Origin: Faecalibacterium sp. UBA1771
Lineage (GTDB): Bacteria > Bacillota > Clostridia > Oscillospirales > Ruminococcaceae
Length of the DNA stretch: 64,000 nt
Assembly (NCBI GenBank): GCA_002315315.1
Contig: DCGT01000047.1
Location: forward strand, 27,099-91,098
Direction of reading: 5' to 3'
Shown: positions 46,231-57,779 of the stretch, one piece after another
Position numbering within the stretch: the first letter of the stretch is position 1
Layout of the letters: each line of letters begins with the position of its first letter
Made by a program: the position numbers and the translations under genes
Notes under the pieces: generated by a model
Seen by the model: only the letters and a program-made list of their open reading frames with translations
Databases searched by the model: none
Told to the model about the DNA's origin: nothing

Positions 46231-46562
46231 CTCAAAATTCCCGCTTTTACAAGTTGATTTTTGATTTGAATGGCAACAGTAGTTGATTTAGAGGTTATTG
46301 CCTTTTGTCTGCACACGAAAACGATGTCGTAACTGCCGCTTATTTCGTTAAGAAACGGTTTAATTGCGGCTCTTACCACACGCCGTGCACGGTTGCGCTC
46401 TACTGCGCAGCCTACTTTTTTGCTTGCAGTAATGCCGTACCTGAAACCGCCGCTTCTGCGTTTGGAAACGTAAACAACCACCGCCGGCGTCACGTATGAT
46501 ACACCTGCACGGTAGACACGCTGAAACTGAAAATTTCGGTTGAGTACTATCGGATTTTTCAT
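46227..46562 (-). CDS. rnpA: Ribonuclease P protein component
   Basis: Protein subunit of RNase P, which matures the 5' end of tRNAs. The 111-residue protein has the RNR motif in KVGCAVERNRARRVVRAAIKPF and the preceding FRYGITASKK. Length and basic charge are typical. It lies 46 nt after rpmH and overlaps yidD by 4 nt. The ribosome binding site upstream is weak (CGAGAACCG); a CTCGTT/AACGAG hairpin lies in the rpmH-rnpA gap and may influence translation. The RNA subunit is not in this window. Confidence 0.95.
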   Translation of the reverse strand: MKNPIVLNRNFQFQRVYRAGVSYVTPAVVVYVSKRRSGGFRYGITASKKVGCAVERNRARRVVRAAIKPFLNEISGSYDIVFVCRQKAITSKSTTVAIQIKNQLVKAGILS

Positions 46563-46608
46563 GTCGGTTCTCGTTCAAAAAAACGAGCAGGTACTATGAC
46601 CGGCTCGA

Positions 46609-46743
46609 TTAGGCACTAAGCTTGGCTCTGCCCTTGGCACGACGGTTGGAGAGAATCTTGCGGCCGTTTCTGGTGCTCATACGCTTCATAAAGCCGTGCT
46701 CAGCCTTGCGGGCGCGCTTTTTGGGATGGAATGTCGGTTTCAC
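46609..46743 (-). CDS. rpmH: 50S ribosomal protein L34
   Basis: The smallest large-subunit ribosomal protein, 44 residues. It reads [21 protein letters not shown], then [22 protein letters not shown], the normal L34 sequence including the invariant GFxxRMxTxxGR and RRxxGR blocks. The start is a GTG at 46743, with AAGGATG upstream; no ATG is available in a sensible position. It is the first gene of the rpmH-rnpA-yidD-yidC-jag operon and lies next to the divergent dnaA, the classic origin arrangement. Confidence 0.97.
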   Translation of the reverse strand: MKPTFHPKKRARKAEHGFMKRMSTRNGRKILSNRRAKGRAKLSA

Positions 46744-46843
46744 AGTAATTCATCCTTTCGCAAAAATATTTTATATACTGCGGGCAATTCGGGAATAATT
46801 CCCGCTTCTATACTTTTAAATACAGATGTCCCTGCAAAATGTC

Positions 46844-46872
46844 AGTATATAACAAGCTTTCGGTTATGTCAA
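46844..46872 (-). promoter_or_regulatory. Promoter of the rpmH operon
   Basis: On the minus strand a perfect TTGACA (46867-46872), 17-nt spacer, TATACT (46844-46849). The leader has a CGGGAA/TTCCCG hairpin at 46790-46804. Confidence 0.85.
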
Positions 46873-46946
46873 GCTTTATCGGCGTTTTTTGTCGCTTTTA
46901 TCACATTTACGCTTATAAACAATATCCGCTCGTATCTCTCAAAAGG

Positions 46947-46975
46947 TTGAAATATAACCGAAAACGTGCTATAAT
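46947..46975 (+). promoter_or_regulatory. Promoter of dnaA
   Basis: TTGAAA (46947-46952), 17-nt spacer, perfect TATAAT (46970-46975), about 45 nt before the dnaA start. The -35 overlaps a GTTGAAA, the inverse of the TTTCAAC repeated downstream of dnaA. Confidence 0.85.
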
Positions 46976-47019
46976 TTTATCTGTATTATATTTGTATATA
47001 TTTAATAAGGGAGAACCGA

Positions 47020-48330
47020 ATGGAATCGTTTGAGCAATGCTTTGATGCCGTTATAGATTATTGCAGAGATAATGTGGCTGAAGCAACCTACAATCTTTTC
47101 ATAAAAGGCATCGAGCCTTCCTCCTTCGACGGTGCCACGGCTTCGCTGACCGTCAGCTCCAACTTTCAAAAACAGATAGTTGAAACACGCTATGTCCCAT
47201 TAATAAAAGAGGGCTTTCTGCAGCTTCTCGGCTTTGACGTCAACGTGGAGATTATAAGCCGAGAATCACTTGCTTCGGGCGCAGAATCTCCTATGGCAAA
47301 GGATTTTATTCCGAGCGGAGAATATTCATATACATTTAACAATTTCATCGTAGGACCTAACAACCGGTTTGCCCACGCCGCAGCTCAGGCGGTAGCCGCC
47401 AATCCGAGCGCGTCGTACAATCCTCTTTTTATATGGGGAGCATCGGGACTCGGCAAGACACACCTGCTTTACGCCATAAAAAATGACATTATGCGCGCTC
47501 ATCCCGATTATAACATAATTTATGTAGACGGTGAAATATTTGCAAACGCGCTGATCAAGGCAATTCAGAATGGCAGTACAAGCGATTTCCACGAAAAATA
47601 CCGTTCGGGCGATGTACTGCTCGTCGACGATATACAGTTTATCGGCGGTAAAGAATCGACACAGGAGGAGTTTTTTCACACCTTTAATACGCTGTACAAG
47701 TCAAACAAACAGATTGTGCTGACCTCTGACCGTCCTCCTAAGGAAATCAAATCGCTCGATGAGCGTCTGCGCACCCGTTTTGAGTGGGGACTTATTGCCG
47801 ACGTCCAGTCACCCGACCTTGAAACGAGAATTGCTATACTTCAGCGCAAGGCAAACATTTACGGTATGGACCTGCCGGATGATGTTGCAGAATACATAGC
47901 CAATCGACTCAAGGATAACATACGGCAGCTTGAAGGCACCATAAAGAAACTGAATGCCTACCGAATGATAAACGGAGCCAAGCCGACACTTATGTTGGCA
48001 CAGGAGGCAATTAAAGACATTATGCAGGATCAGCGCCCCGTGCCAATAACGGTGGAAAAGATAATAGGCGAGGTTTCGAGGACCTACAATATATCGGACA
48101 GCGACATACGCTCCAACAAGAGAGATTCCGATATCGCCAACGCAAGACAAATTGCAATGTATGTAATAAGAGAGGTTACCGGACTTCCTCTCGAGGATAT
48201 CGGCGAGAAATTTTCCAACCGCAACCATGCGACCGTCACACACTCAATTAAAAAGGTTGCAAAGCAGATGGAAACCGATTCAAGATTGCGTGAAACAATT
48301 GAGGACATTATCAAAAACTCCAAAAGCTGA
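47020..48330 (+). CDS. dnaA: Chromosomal replication initiator protein DnaA
   Basis: The AAA+ ATPase that opens oriC. The 436-residue protein has the N-terminal DnaB/partner-binding domain (1-80), a short linker, the AAA+ domain with Walker A GASGLGKTHLL and Walker B VLLVDDIQFI, sensor II region, and the C-terminal DNA-binding domain with the signature NRNHATVTHSIKKV. All motifs are intact. GGGAG precedes the ATG. Domain II is short. It is flanked by the divergent rpmH promoter and by the 386-nt dnaA-dnaN region. Confidence 0.98.
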   Translation: MESFEQCFDAVIDYCRDNVAEATYNLFIKGIEPSSFDGATASLTVSSNFQKQIVETRYVPLIKEGFLQLLGFDVNVEIISRESLASGAESPMAKDFIPSGEYSYTFNNFIVGPNNRFAHAAAQAVAANPSASYNPLFIWGASGLGKTHLLYAIKNDIMRAHPDYNIIYVDGEIFANALIKAIQNGSTSDFHEKYRSGDVLLVDDIQFIGGKESTQEEFFHTFNTLYKSNKQIVLTSDRPPKEIKSLDERLRTRFEWGLIADVQSPDLETRIAILQRKANIYGMDLPDDVAEYIANRLKDNIRQLEGTIKKLNAYRMINGAKPTLMLAQEAIKDIMQDQRPVPITVEKIIGEVSRTYNISDSDIRSNKRDSDIANARQIAMYVIREVTGLPLEDIGEKFSNRNHATVTHSIKKVAKQMETDSRLRETIEDIIKNSKS

Positions 48331-48716
48331 GAATCCGGTCAATAGCTTATGTTTATAAACCGCATACTCTACCGAAACTAACATACTTATGACCATCTAA
48401 AATACATAAAAAGTCAATATCTGATTATCACCGTTACAGATTAAGTCCCGGTCTTTAAAAAAGACTAATTTTCATTGAAATTTACCTTAGTATAAAAGCA
48501 TAATATTTCAACAAATTTTCAACTTTCAACCGAATTTTTGAACAAGCCTAATTCATCCGAAAATTCTTTCAACATCTCAACTTTATTTCAACAAAAATTC
48601 ATCATCTGCGTTGATAAAGTAAACCCACGAAAAATCAAACAATTTTAAACTTTTCCTCATTTTCGACAGTGCCTAATACTACTGCTATTTATTTATCTTA
48701 GGGAGAAACAGAAAAA
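48331..48716. other. oriC: Probable replication origin region (dnaA-dnaN intergenic)
   Basis: A 386-nt, AT-rich, non-coding stretch in the usual oriC position of Bacillota. No TTATCCACA box is visible. Instead TTTCAAC occurs at 48506, 48517, 48524, 48567 and 48586, TCTCAAC at 48575, and an inverted TTATCAACG at 48609-48617. TTTTCAACA differs from the DnaA box consensus at two of nine positions, so these may be divergent boxes. A dnaN promoter is expected near 48660-48700 but is not clear. Strand change of genes here supports an origin. Confidence 0.6.
48506..48617. repeat. Cluster of TTTCAAC repeats
   Basis: Six same-strand copies (one with a single change) in two groups, spaced 11, 7, then 8 and 11 nt, plus an inverted TTATCAACG at 48609-48617. 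See the origin entry for their likely meaning. Confidence 0.6.
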
Positions 48717-49817
48717 ATGAAAATTATTTGCGACCGCGACAAATTTTACGAAGCCGTATCCGGCGTAAGCAGAGCCGTATCGACAAAGTCATCCATTCCC
48801 GCAGTCGAGGGAATTATGCTCAGAACACAAAACAATAATTTGATACTTACAGGCTATGACCTCGAAATAGGAATAACCGCAAAGCTTGATGTAGACGTCA
48901 GAGAACAGGGCGAAATAGTTATCAACGCAAGACTGCTGAACGACATAGTCCGCAAATCGGACTGCGAGGAAATAGAAATTTCAGCCGACGATAAATGCAG
49001 AATAACAATCCGAGCCGGAATATCCAAATACGACTTTTCCGGTATCAGTGCAGAGGATTTTCCGGAGCTGCCCACTCCAAATACCGAAACCGCCCTTTGC
49101 ATAAACGGCAGCCGCTTCAAAAATATGATTGACAAAACAATATATGCCGCAGCCGTTACCGACGAAAAGCCGGTCCACATGGGAGCTAAGTTCTTTTTGG
49201 ATATAAATAAGCTCACTATGGTCGCGGTTGACGGTTACCGTCTCGCTATATGCAGTGATTCGATACTGAACACCGAGGAAAAAAGCTTTGTAGTACCCGC
49301 CAAAACACTCGGAGAGGTCGAAAAGCTTATCGGAGACAGCGATGAGGATGTATATATCAGCACCGCTCGTCGTTATGCCGTTTTCACACTCCGCGGATAT
49401 ACCGTCGTGACCCGTCTGCTTGAGGGTGAATTTCTTGATTATAAGAGAGCTATTCCCGAGGGTTTTAAAACCCGTGCGCGAGTCCATGTAAGAGATCTGC
49501 AGGATGCCGTTGAGCGTGCTTCACTTCTCATTACCGACCGTTTCCGCAATCCATTGAGAGTGAAGCTTGAAAATGATCGTCTTTCCATAAGCTGTGCTAC
49601 CAGTCTCGGCAATGCTTTTGATGAGTTCCGAGCCGACATAGAGGGTGCGGATATAGAAATAGGTCTTAATAACCAGTACATTCTCGATGCTCTCAAGCGT
49701 TGCGGATGTGAGGAGGTATTCGTCGAACTCGGTGAAGCGACAATGCCGGTGAAAATTCGCCCTGTTGAAGGTGACGAGTTCCTTTATCTCGTTCTTCCCA
49801 TCCGAATTAAGGTATAA
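48717..49817 (+). CDS. dnaN: DNA polymerase III beta subunit (sliding clamp)
   Basis: The ring-shaped processivity factor of the replicase. The 366-residue protein shows the three-domain clamp pattern: MKIICDRDKFYEAVSGVSRAV, IPAVEGIMLRTQNNNLILTGYDLEIGI, the middle VDGYRLAICS, and a C-terminal QYILDALKRCGCEEVFVELGEATMPVKIRP with the conserved ending VLPIRIKV. GGGAGA precedes the ATG. recF begins 3 nt after its stop. Confidence 0.97.
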   Translation: MKIICDRDKFYEAVSGVSRAVSTKSSIPAVEGIMLRTQNNNLILTGYDLEIGITAKLDVDVREQGEIVINARLLNDIVRKSDCEEIEISADDKCRITIRAGISKYDFSGISAEDFPELPTPNTETALCINGSRFKNMIDKTIYAAAVTDEKPVHMGAKFFLDINKLTMVAVDGYRLAICSDSILNTEEKSFVVPAKTLGEVEKLIGDSDEDVYISTARRYAVFTLRGYTVVTRLLEGEFLDYKRAIPEGFKTRARVHVRDLQDAVERASLLITDRFRNPLRVKLENDRLSISCATSLGNAFDEFRADIEGADIEIGLNNQYILDALKRCGCEEVFVELGEATMPVKIRPVEGDEFLYLVLPIRIKV

Positions 49818-49820
49818 AAG

Positions 49821-50921
49821 GTGTATATCATTCGTCATCGAGCCGTAAATTACCGCAATCTGACGTCGATAGAAATTAAACCGTGTAATGGTGTTAATGT
49901 GGTCTGCGGTCTGAACGGTCAAGGTAAAACCAATCTGCTTGAAAGTATATTTATGCAGACAGGTGCTAAAGGCTTTCGAGCCGGCAAGGATAGGGATTAT
50001 ATCAAAAAGGGCGAGCTTTTTGCTTCTGTAGACAGCGAATTTTTTTCGCAGAGCAGAGAACAGAAAATATCGCTCAAAATATCGGAAAAGGGCAGAGAGG
50101 GTTCTCTGAACGGCGGTAATACCGTCAAAGCTTCATCGCTTGTCGGCAGTCTGCGCTGTGTCCTTTTTTCGCCTGAGCATCTGATGCTTATAAAGGGCAG
50201 TCCAGATCAGCGCCGCAGATTTATTGACACATCGCTGTGTCAGATTTCTCCGAAATATCTCGATGAGTTGCGCCGATATACACGGCTTGTTTATCAAAAA
50301 AACAATCTTTTAAAAGAAAGCAGATATATCGAAGCGGCAGATAATATGCTTGATGTCTATGATGAACAGATTGTCACATCCGCTATGCTCATAACCGAAA
50401 TGAGACGTGATTTTACAGACCGAATAGCTTCCGAGGCTTCGGCGTATTATGACGGTATTTCGGGGTTAAGAGAGAAATTATCTATTGAGTATGATTCCGT
50501 TATATGGAAAAACGAGATAGATTTCGAGACGGGAATAAGCTCGGTGAGAGCATCAAGATCAAATGACTGTAAGCTTGGTTACTGTACTCTCGGACCTCAC
50601 CGAGATGATATGTCGGTTTCACTCGACGGAGCCGATTCGAGACTATACGCTTCTCAGGGTCAGCAGCGTTCGGCGGTGTTGTCAATGAAGCTTGCCGAAG
50701 CGGTTGTTATGGAAAAATCAACCGGAGAAAAGCCTATTTTGCTTCTTGACGATGTATTGTCCGAATTGGATATCGGCAGACGCGAAATGCTGATAGAGAA
50801 CATAAAGCACGGTCAGGCGGTAATTACCTGTTGCGACCCCGAGCCGCTCGTTTCCGAGGTCGGTGTTTCCGTTTTTGAGATAGAAGCGGGAAGTATAAGA
50901 CAAGACGATTCGATTGGATAA
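49821..50921 (+). CDS. recF: DNA replication and repair protein RecF
   Basis: An SMC-like ATPase that loads RecA at gaps. The 366-residue protein starts at a GTG (49821), 3 nt after dnaN, with only a weak AAGG upstream, so it may depend on translational coupling. Motifs: Walker A CGLNGQGKTNLLESIF, ABC-type signature region YASQGQQRSAVLSMKLAEA, and Walker B PILLLDDVLSELD. Size is normal. Confidence 0.97.
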   Translation: MYIIRHRAVNYRNLTSIEIKPCNGVNVVCGLNGQGKTNLLESIFMQTGAKGFRAGKDRDYIKKGELFASVDSEFFSQSREQKISLKISEKGREGSLNGGNTVKASSLVGSLRCVLFSPEHLMLIKGSPDQRRRFIDTSLCQISPKYLDELRRYTRLVYQKNNLLKESRYIEAADNMLDVYDEQIVTSAMLITEMRRDFTDRIASEASAYYDGISGLREKLSIEYDSVIWKNEIDFETGISSVRASRSNDCKLGYCTLGPHRDDMSVSLDGADSRLYASQGQQRSAVLSMKLAEAVVMEKSTGEKPILLLDDVLSELDIGRREMLIENIKHGQAVITCCDPEPLVSEVGVSVFEIEAGSIRQDDSIG

Positions 50922-50948
50922 ATTTATTTTATAATTATAAGGTAAATG

Positions 50949-51188
50949 ATGTATATTAATTTAGGAGCAGATAAGCTTATCCGTTCAGACGAGCTTATCG
51001 GAATATTTGATATAGATAACTGCTCAACCGGAAAAAGGACAAGGAATTTTCTTTCTGCGGCGCAGAACGAGGGAAGAATCGTCGATGCAACCGATGATTT
51101 ACCGAGAACATTTATCGTGACCGCTTCCGGCAAAGTCTGTATTTCCGCTGTTTCGACAGCAACGCTCAAACGAAGAATAACCGAATAA
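50949..51188 (+). CDS. remB: Extracellular matrix regulator RemB-like protein (DUF370)
   Basis: A small DUF370 protein of 79 residues. It reads MYINLGADKLIRSDELIGIFDIDNC and ends VCISAVSTATLKRR, the RemB/YaaB pattern; in Bacillus the gene also lies between recF and gyrB. RemA relatives bind DNA as ring-shaped oligomers; RemB's role is less clear. I use the second of two adjacent ATGs because its distance to AAGGT (5 nt) is better than that of the first (2 nt). It is part of the dnaN-recF-remB-gyrB-gyrA series. Confidence 0.9.
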   Translation: MYINLGADKLIRSDELIGIFDIDNCSTGKRTRNFLSAAQNEGRIVDATDDLPRTFIVTASGKVCISAVSTATLKRRITE

Positions 51189-51246
51189 TAACCGAAAATA
51201 ATTCTACCGATTTTCCGGCGACTAATGACAGGAGTTTTTCAGATAA

Positions 51247-53226
<1,980 letters not shown>

Positions 53227-53337
53227 AGGTTTTGTGCTTTGCGGAAACGGTTTTTGAAATTTCACCGTACTAAGATAAAACCATAAAAAGATTGACCGAA
53301 GCTTTTATTTGCTAAATATGTTATCAGGAGTCTGTAA

Positions 53338-55917
53338 ATGGACAATCAGAATTTGAGAGACGGGAAAATAGTTACCGTTGACGTCGAGAAGGAGATAAAG
53401 AAGAGCTTTCTCGATTATTCGATGTCGGTCATAGTTTCCCGTGCACTTCCCGATGTGCGTGACGGCTTAAAGCCCGTTCATCGCCGCATTATATATACTA
53501 TGGGCGAGAATGACAACTGGAGCGACCGCCCTTACCGCAAATCCGCCGAAACTGTAGGAGCGGTGCTGGGCAGCTATCACCCGCACGGTGATGCTTCTGT
53601 TTACGATGCTATGGTCAGACTTGCTCAGAGCTTCTCTATGCGCTATCCTCTTGTTGACGGTCAGGGTAACTTCGGTTCGGTCGACGGTGACCCTCCGGCA
53701 GCCTATCGTTATACCGAGGCGAGAATGAGCAAGCTGAGCGAGTATATGCTCAAGGATATCGACAAAAAAACGGTCGATTTTGTACCCAATTTCGATGACC
53801 GTACCGTCGAGCCGTCTGTTCTTCCTTCCAGAATTCCGAATCTTTTGGTCAACGGGTCGGTAGGTATTGCCGTCGGTATGGCTACCAACATTCCCCCGCA
53901 TAATCTCGGAGAGTGCATCGAAGCGATAGACTATCTTATAGATAACCCCGAATGTGAGCCGCTTGATTTGATGGATATAATCAAAGGTCCGGATTTTCCG
54001 ACCGGCGGTATCATTATGGGCAGAAGCGGTATTCGCGCCGCATACGCTACCGGCAGAGGCAAGATAATTGTAAGAGGACGAGCTGAAATAGAGGAATACA
54101 AAACCGACCGTTTTCGTATAATAATTACCGAGCTTCCGTATATGGTCAATAAAGCACGCCTTATAGAGAGTATGGCGGATTTAGTTAAGGATAAGCGTAT
54201 TGAAGGCATCTCCGACCTGCGAGACGAATCCGACCGTACCGGTATGAGAATAGTTGTCGAGCTGAAAAGAGACGCCAATCCGCAGGTTGTTCTCAATCTG
54301 CTTTACCGTTATACACAGCTTCAGGATACCTGCGGCGTAATAATGCTCGCTTTGCGTGACGGTGAGCCGAAGGTAATGAATATTAAAGAGATGCTGTCGG
54401 CTTATGTCGAATTCCAGTGCGAGGTTGTACGCCGCCGCACCGAGTTCGACCTCGGCAAGCTTCGCGAACGTGCCCATATTTTAGAGGGACTTGCCAAGGC
54501 TATCGACGTCATCGACGAGATTATCGCCACCATTCGTGCCTGCCGCGGTGGTCAGGCAGAAGCTAAAGCGGCAATTATGGAAAAATTTGATTTCGATGAC
54601 CCGCAGGCAAGCGCAATAGTCGCTTTCCGTCTCGGTCAGTTGGCAGGTCTCGAAATTCTCAAGATAGAAACCGAGCTGGGTGAAATTCATTCCAAAATAA
54701 CCGAGTTTGAGGATATTCTTTCCAACGAAGCGCATCTTTTCAGAATCGTAAAGGATGAGCTTAACGAGGTAAAGGAAAAGTTCGCAGATGACCGCAGGAC
54801 TGAAATCGCGTCCGTTTCAGGTGAGGTAGATATTGAGGATTTGATACCCGTCGAATCCTGCATTGTTACACTCACGCACTTCGGATATGTCAAGCGCCAG
54901 ACGGTCGATGTTTACCGTTCTCAGAAAAGGGGAGGCAGAGGAGTCAGCGGACTTACTCGCCGCGACGAGGACTATGTCGAGGATCTGTTTACCTGTTCGA
55001 GTCACGATACCCTGTTGTTTATGACAACAATGGGTCGTGTCTATCGTATGAAGGGATACGAAATTCCCGAGGGCTCACGTACATCGAGGGGTATGAATAT
55101 TGTCAACCTGCTTCCGCTGCTTCCCGATGAAAAGGTCAGCTCAATGATACGGGTCGAGGATTTTGAAAAATCAAATTATATTGTAATGGTAACCAAAAAA
55201 GGTATCATCAAGCGCAGTGAGCTGTCATTGTTTGCAAATATACGTAAGAGCGGAATTATCGGAATAGTTCTCGATGAGGGCGATTCGCTTGCATGGGCAA
55301 GATTGACCGATGGAGGTCAAAGCCTTATTGTCGCTACCCGCGGCGGTATGTCGATTCGCTTTAATGAGGAGGATGCAAGACCTCTCGGCAGAACGGCAAG
55401 AGGTGTTCGCGCTATCTCTCTGAAAGACAATGATGAGGTTATCGGAATGTGTGTATCAGATGAGGGAAGTAAGCTGTTGACAGTCACTGAGGACGGAAAA
55501 GGCAGACTGACCGAATTTGACAGCTACCGCGAGCAGAACAGAGGCGGAATTGGCGTAAGAAACTACGATATTTCAAGAGGAACGGCGGTTGCGGGAGTCA
55601 AGGCAGTCAATGACGAGGACGACGCAATTCTTATGAGCCAGACCGGAATAGTAATAAGAATGCATATAAGCGACATAGCCACTCAGTCCCGCTACGGCAG
55701 TGGTGTAATAGTGATGCGTTTGGGCGAAGATGACCGTGTCGTAACCCTTGCCCGCGCCGAGCGCGATGATGAAGCCGAAAGCTCCGAGCCGAAGCTTCAC
55801 GATGATAACCCGACCGAAGAAGAAATAAGAAATATTGTGGAAACCGAGCTTGCCGAGGAAGAGGCTGAAGCCGAAGCCGAACAGCAGGCACTCGAAAACA
55901 ACGACGAGGAAGAATAA
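53338..55917 (+). CDS. gyrA: DNA gyrase subunit A
   Basis: The DNA cleavage and wrapping subunit of gyrase. The 859-residue protein has the N-terminal winged-helix/tower region with [16 protein letters not shown] (catalytic Tyr in RYTEARM), and a C-terminal six-bladed beta-pinwheel with the GyrA box [12 protein letters not shown], which makes it gyrase rather than topoisomerase IV. In the quinolone-binding helix, [12 protein letters not shown] (81-92) has Ala86 where E. coli has Ser83; Asp90 (E. coli Asp87) is kept. The tail is very acidic. AGGAG precedes the ATG. Confidence 0.97.
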   Translation: MDNQNLRDGKIVTVDVEKEIKKSFLDYSMSVIVSRALPDVRDGLKPVHRRIIYTMGENDNWSDRPYRKSAETVGAVLGSYHPHGDASVYDAMVRLAQSFSMRYPLVDGQGNFGSVDGDPPAAYRYTEARMSKLSEYMLKDIDKKTVDFVPNFDDRTVEPSVLPSRIPNLLVNGSVGIAVGMATNIPPHNLGECIEAIDYLIDNPECEPLDLMDIIKGPDFPTGGIIMGRSGIRAAYATGRGKIIVRGRAEIEEYKTDRFRIIITELPYMVNKARLIESMADLVKDKRIEGISDLRDESDRTGMRIVVELKRDANPQVVLNLLYRYTQLQDTCGVIMLALRDGEPKVMNIKEMLSAYVEFQCEVVRRRTEFDLGKLRERAHILEGLAKAIDVIDEIIATIRACRGGQAEAKAAIMEKFDFDDPQASAIVAFRLGQLAGLEILKIETELGEIHSKITEFEDILSNEAHLFRIVKDELNEVKEKFADDRRTEIASVSGEVDIEDLIPVESCIVTLTHFGYVKRQTVDVYRSQKRGGRGVSGLTRRDEDYVEDLFTCSSHDTLLFMTTMGRVYRMKGYEIPEGSRTSRGMNIVNLLPLLPDEKVSSMIRVEDFEKSNYIVMVTKKGIIKRSELSLFANIRKSGIIGIVLDEGDSLAWARLTDGGQSLIVATRGGMSIRFNEEDARPLGRTARGVRAISLKDNDEVIGMCVSDEGSKLLTVTEDGKGRLTEFDSYREQNRGGIGVRNYDISRGTAVAGVKAVNDEDDAILMSQTGIVIRMHISDIATQSRYGSGVIVMRLGEDDRVVTLARAERDDEAESSEPKLHDDNPTEEEIRNIVETELAEEEAEAEAEQQALENNDEEE

Positions 55918-55928
55918 AAATAATATAA

Positions 55929-55969
55929 TTTAAAGGCATTATCGCACATTTTGCGGTAATGCCTTTAAA
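55929..55969 (+). terminator. Stem-loop after gyrA
   Basis: TTTAAAGGCATTATCGC pairs with GCGGTAATGCCTTTAAA over 17 bp with one wobble. No T run follows, so it may protect the 3' end or terminate weakly. Confidence 0.55.
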
Positions 55970-56020
55970 ATAATTCTATGAAAAATATTTGCTCTGTTAC
56001 TTTGAACTATATTGCTTATT

Positions 56021-56644
56021 TTATTCTTTTCCGTAACTGTAAATTGTATCATAAGCCATTTCAAATCGGTTTCCGAGCATAAGGTCGGTGTTTTCACCGA
56101 AAGAATCACACCTTGCCACAAATCCCTTTTCATATTTGGCACGGTAAATAAGCGTATTACCCATTCCCATATAAAGCAGTCGCCATCCTCTCGGCGGTTT
56201 CTTTTCATAACTCGAAAATGTTATTCTGAATTCGGGAAATTTTTTGAAAATATCGTTCTCTGTTATATCCCCATAAACAAAATTAAATTCTCTGCTTTCA
56301 AGTGTATCGGTTATAAAAAATACGTTTCCGCCGTTTCCCATACCACCCGCTTCGGTTATCTCGATAAAGGCGATGCTGTTTTTCGGAAATGACATAAATT
56401 CCTCTCTTCCGATAGTTTTTGTCGGAGGTATTTCAAAAGCCTCATCAGATTGATTTTCCTTATAGAGAGCTTCAAAATCAGACAGCCACTGTCTGTATTT
56501 CATCATTTGCTCATAAAAATCATAGTAATCCTCCGTGGCAATTCCTTCAAATGACAGGTTTTTATCAATATAGTCGAGTGCATCGGTATCGTCATTTCGA
56601 ATTATTTCTGCCAGTTCACGAATAAGCTTCCAAGGATTGTCCAT
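56021..56644 (-). CDS. Hypothetical protein
   Basis: A 207-residue soluble protein I do not recognise. The ATG at 56644 (MDNPWKLIRELAEII) has AAGGAGA upstream; an in-frame ATG 13 codons earlier has none. The N-terminal third is helical and acidic; the rest is a mixed alpha/beta domain with GREEFMSFPKNSIAFIEITE, GGMGNGGNVFFITDT and a duplicated-looking GWRLLYMGMGNTLIYR. No signal peptide, membrane segment or metal motif is seen. The gene stands alone, converging on gyrA. Immunity-protein-like folds share such features, but there is no toxin gene nearby. Confidence 0.7.
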   Translation of the reverse strand: MDNPWKLIRELAEIIRNDDTDALDYIDKNLSFEGIATEDYYDFYEQMMKYRQWLSDFEALYKENQSDEAFEIPPTKTIGREEFMSFPKNSIAFIEITEAGGMGNGGNVFFITDTLESREFNFVYGDITENDIFKKFPEFRITFSSYEKKPPRGWRLLYMGMGNTLIYRAKYEKGFVARCDSFGENTDLMLGNRFEMAYDTIYSYGKE

Positions 56645-56710
56645 TTTAGTATTTCTCCTTTTTTTATACCTATAATTTAGCAAATTCAGTGAGACAAAAT
56701 ACGGACAGTT

Positions 56711-56738
56711 AAAAAGACCGCCTTTTAAGACGGTCTTG
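56711..56738 (-). terminator. Terminator of the DUF4349 gene
   Basis: AAGACCGCC pairs with GACGGTCTT; on the minus strand it ends in TTTTT. Confidence 0.8.
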
Positions 56739-56754
56739 AATGTGAAATTATTTA

Positions 56755-57684
56755 TTATTTTTTGTCGGTGCTGTCGCTTTCATCGGAAATCGGATTGTCA
56801 TTTTTGTTTTGCTTTTTGGTTTTTGCCTTGCGTACAACCTTTATGATGATGAAAACGATAATTCCGATAATGATGACGAACGGCAGGGCGTAGATTATTC
56901 CGATAACAAGTGCCTTTAAGAATTCGACGACGCTTTCAAGCGAACCGGCGATGGCGGAAACAACTCTGTCACCGAAGGTTTCCGGTTCTGCAGACGACAG
57001 CGACACCTCGTAAAAATAAATATTGACGGTGGACAATGCTATGAGGTTGTCAAAGGTCTTTATCTGTGATGTATAGCTCTCTATTTGATAACGTACATCG
57101 GAAAGCTGAGATTCGAGAGAGAGTATATCATCTATTGATTCTGCTTTTTCGAGTAGCTCAAGCAGACGTTTTTCCTGAGTCGTCAGACTGTTTAAACGCG
57201 CCTCAATATCCACATACTGTGAAGTCACGTCATCGGTATACTCGGATTTATTGGTAACCTTGCCGGCTGTTCCCGCAATTTCAAGGAATGCCCTGTAATT
57301 ATCGGCGGGAATACGTACCGTCATATTCATTGAGCGATCACCGCTGTTATAGCTGTATTCGTTGGAATTGGAAATGTAACCCTTGCACTGCTCAATAGCT
57401 TGTTTTATTGCCGCTACACCATTATCGTATTCGGTCGACTGAATAGAGAGGTCAGCGGAATAGATGATTTTAAGACCGTAGCTACCGGCAACATCAGACG
57501 ATGCAGATGCACCGGATGCTTCTTCATCAAATACCGTTTCGTTGGAATATCCCCAATCGGACTCGGCGGGAGCTTCCATAGCGGCAGGTGCTTCGATGCT
57601 TGCTTCATATTTTGCCTTGCCGCAAGCGGTCAGCATGGCAAACGACAAAATCAGACATATAAATGCCGAAAAAATCTTTTTCAT
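56755..57684 (-). CDS. DUF4349 domain lipoprotein
   Basis: A 309-residue membrane-anchored protein. The signal MKKIFSAFICLILSFAMLTAC gives a lipid-modified Cys21. DUF4349 follows: YSADLSIQSTEYDNGVAAI, MNMTVRIPADNYRAFLEIAG, SEYTDDVTSQYVDIEARLN, then a coiled-coil (about 165-215) and a C-terminal membrane segment (about 250-285) with a basic cytosolic tail. It is therefore anchored at both ends. The family occurs widely in Bacillota with no assigned function. It is a single gene with a terminator; GGAGGAAAATATG-like spacing precedes the start. Confidence 0.9.
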   Translation of the reverse strand: MKKIFSAFICLILSFAMLTACGKAKYEASIEAPAAMEAPAESDWGYSNETVFDEEASGASASSDVAGSYGLKIIYSADLSIQSTEYDNGVAAIKQAIEQCKGYISNSNEYSYNSGDRSMNMTVRIPADNYRAFLEIAGTAGKVTNKSEYTDDVTSQYVDIEARLNSLTTQEKRLLELLEKAESIDDILSLESQLSDVRYQIESYTSQIKTFDNLIALSTVNIYFYEVSLSSAEPETFGDRVVSAIAGSLESVVEFLKALVIGIIYALPFVIIIGIIVFIIIKVVRKAKTKKQNKNDNPISDESDSTDKK

Positions 57685-57779
57685 ATTTTCCTCCGTAAAT
57701 TATGTCGGGTATTTCCCTTACACTGTATTAGAGGGAAATATTATTTGTTTTGTTGCATTGTGGAAAAGAAATTTTCAAA

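Noticed and set aside
46563..46608. CTCGTT/AACGAG hairpin between rpmH and rnpA as a terminator.
   Set aside because: Only 6 bp, the T run is in the loop, and rnpA needs readthrough from the rpmH promoter; at most a translational or processing element.
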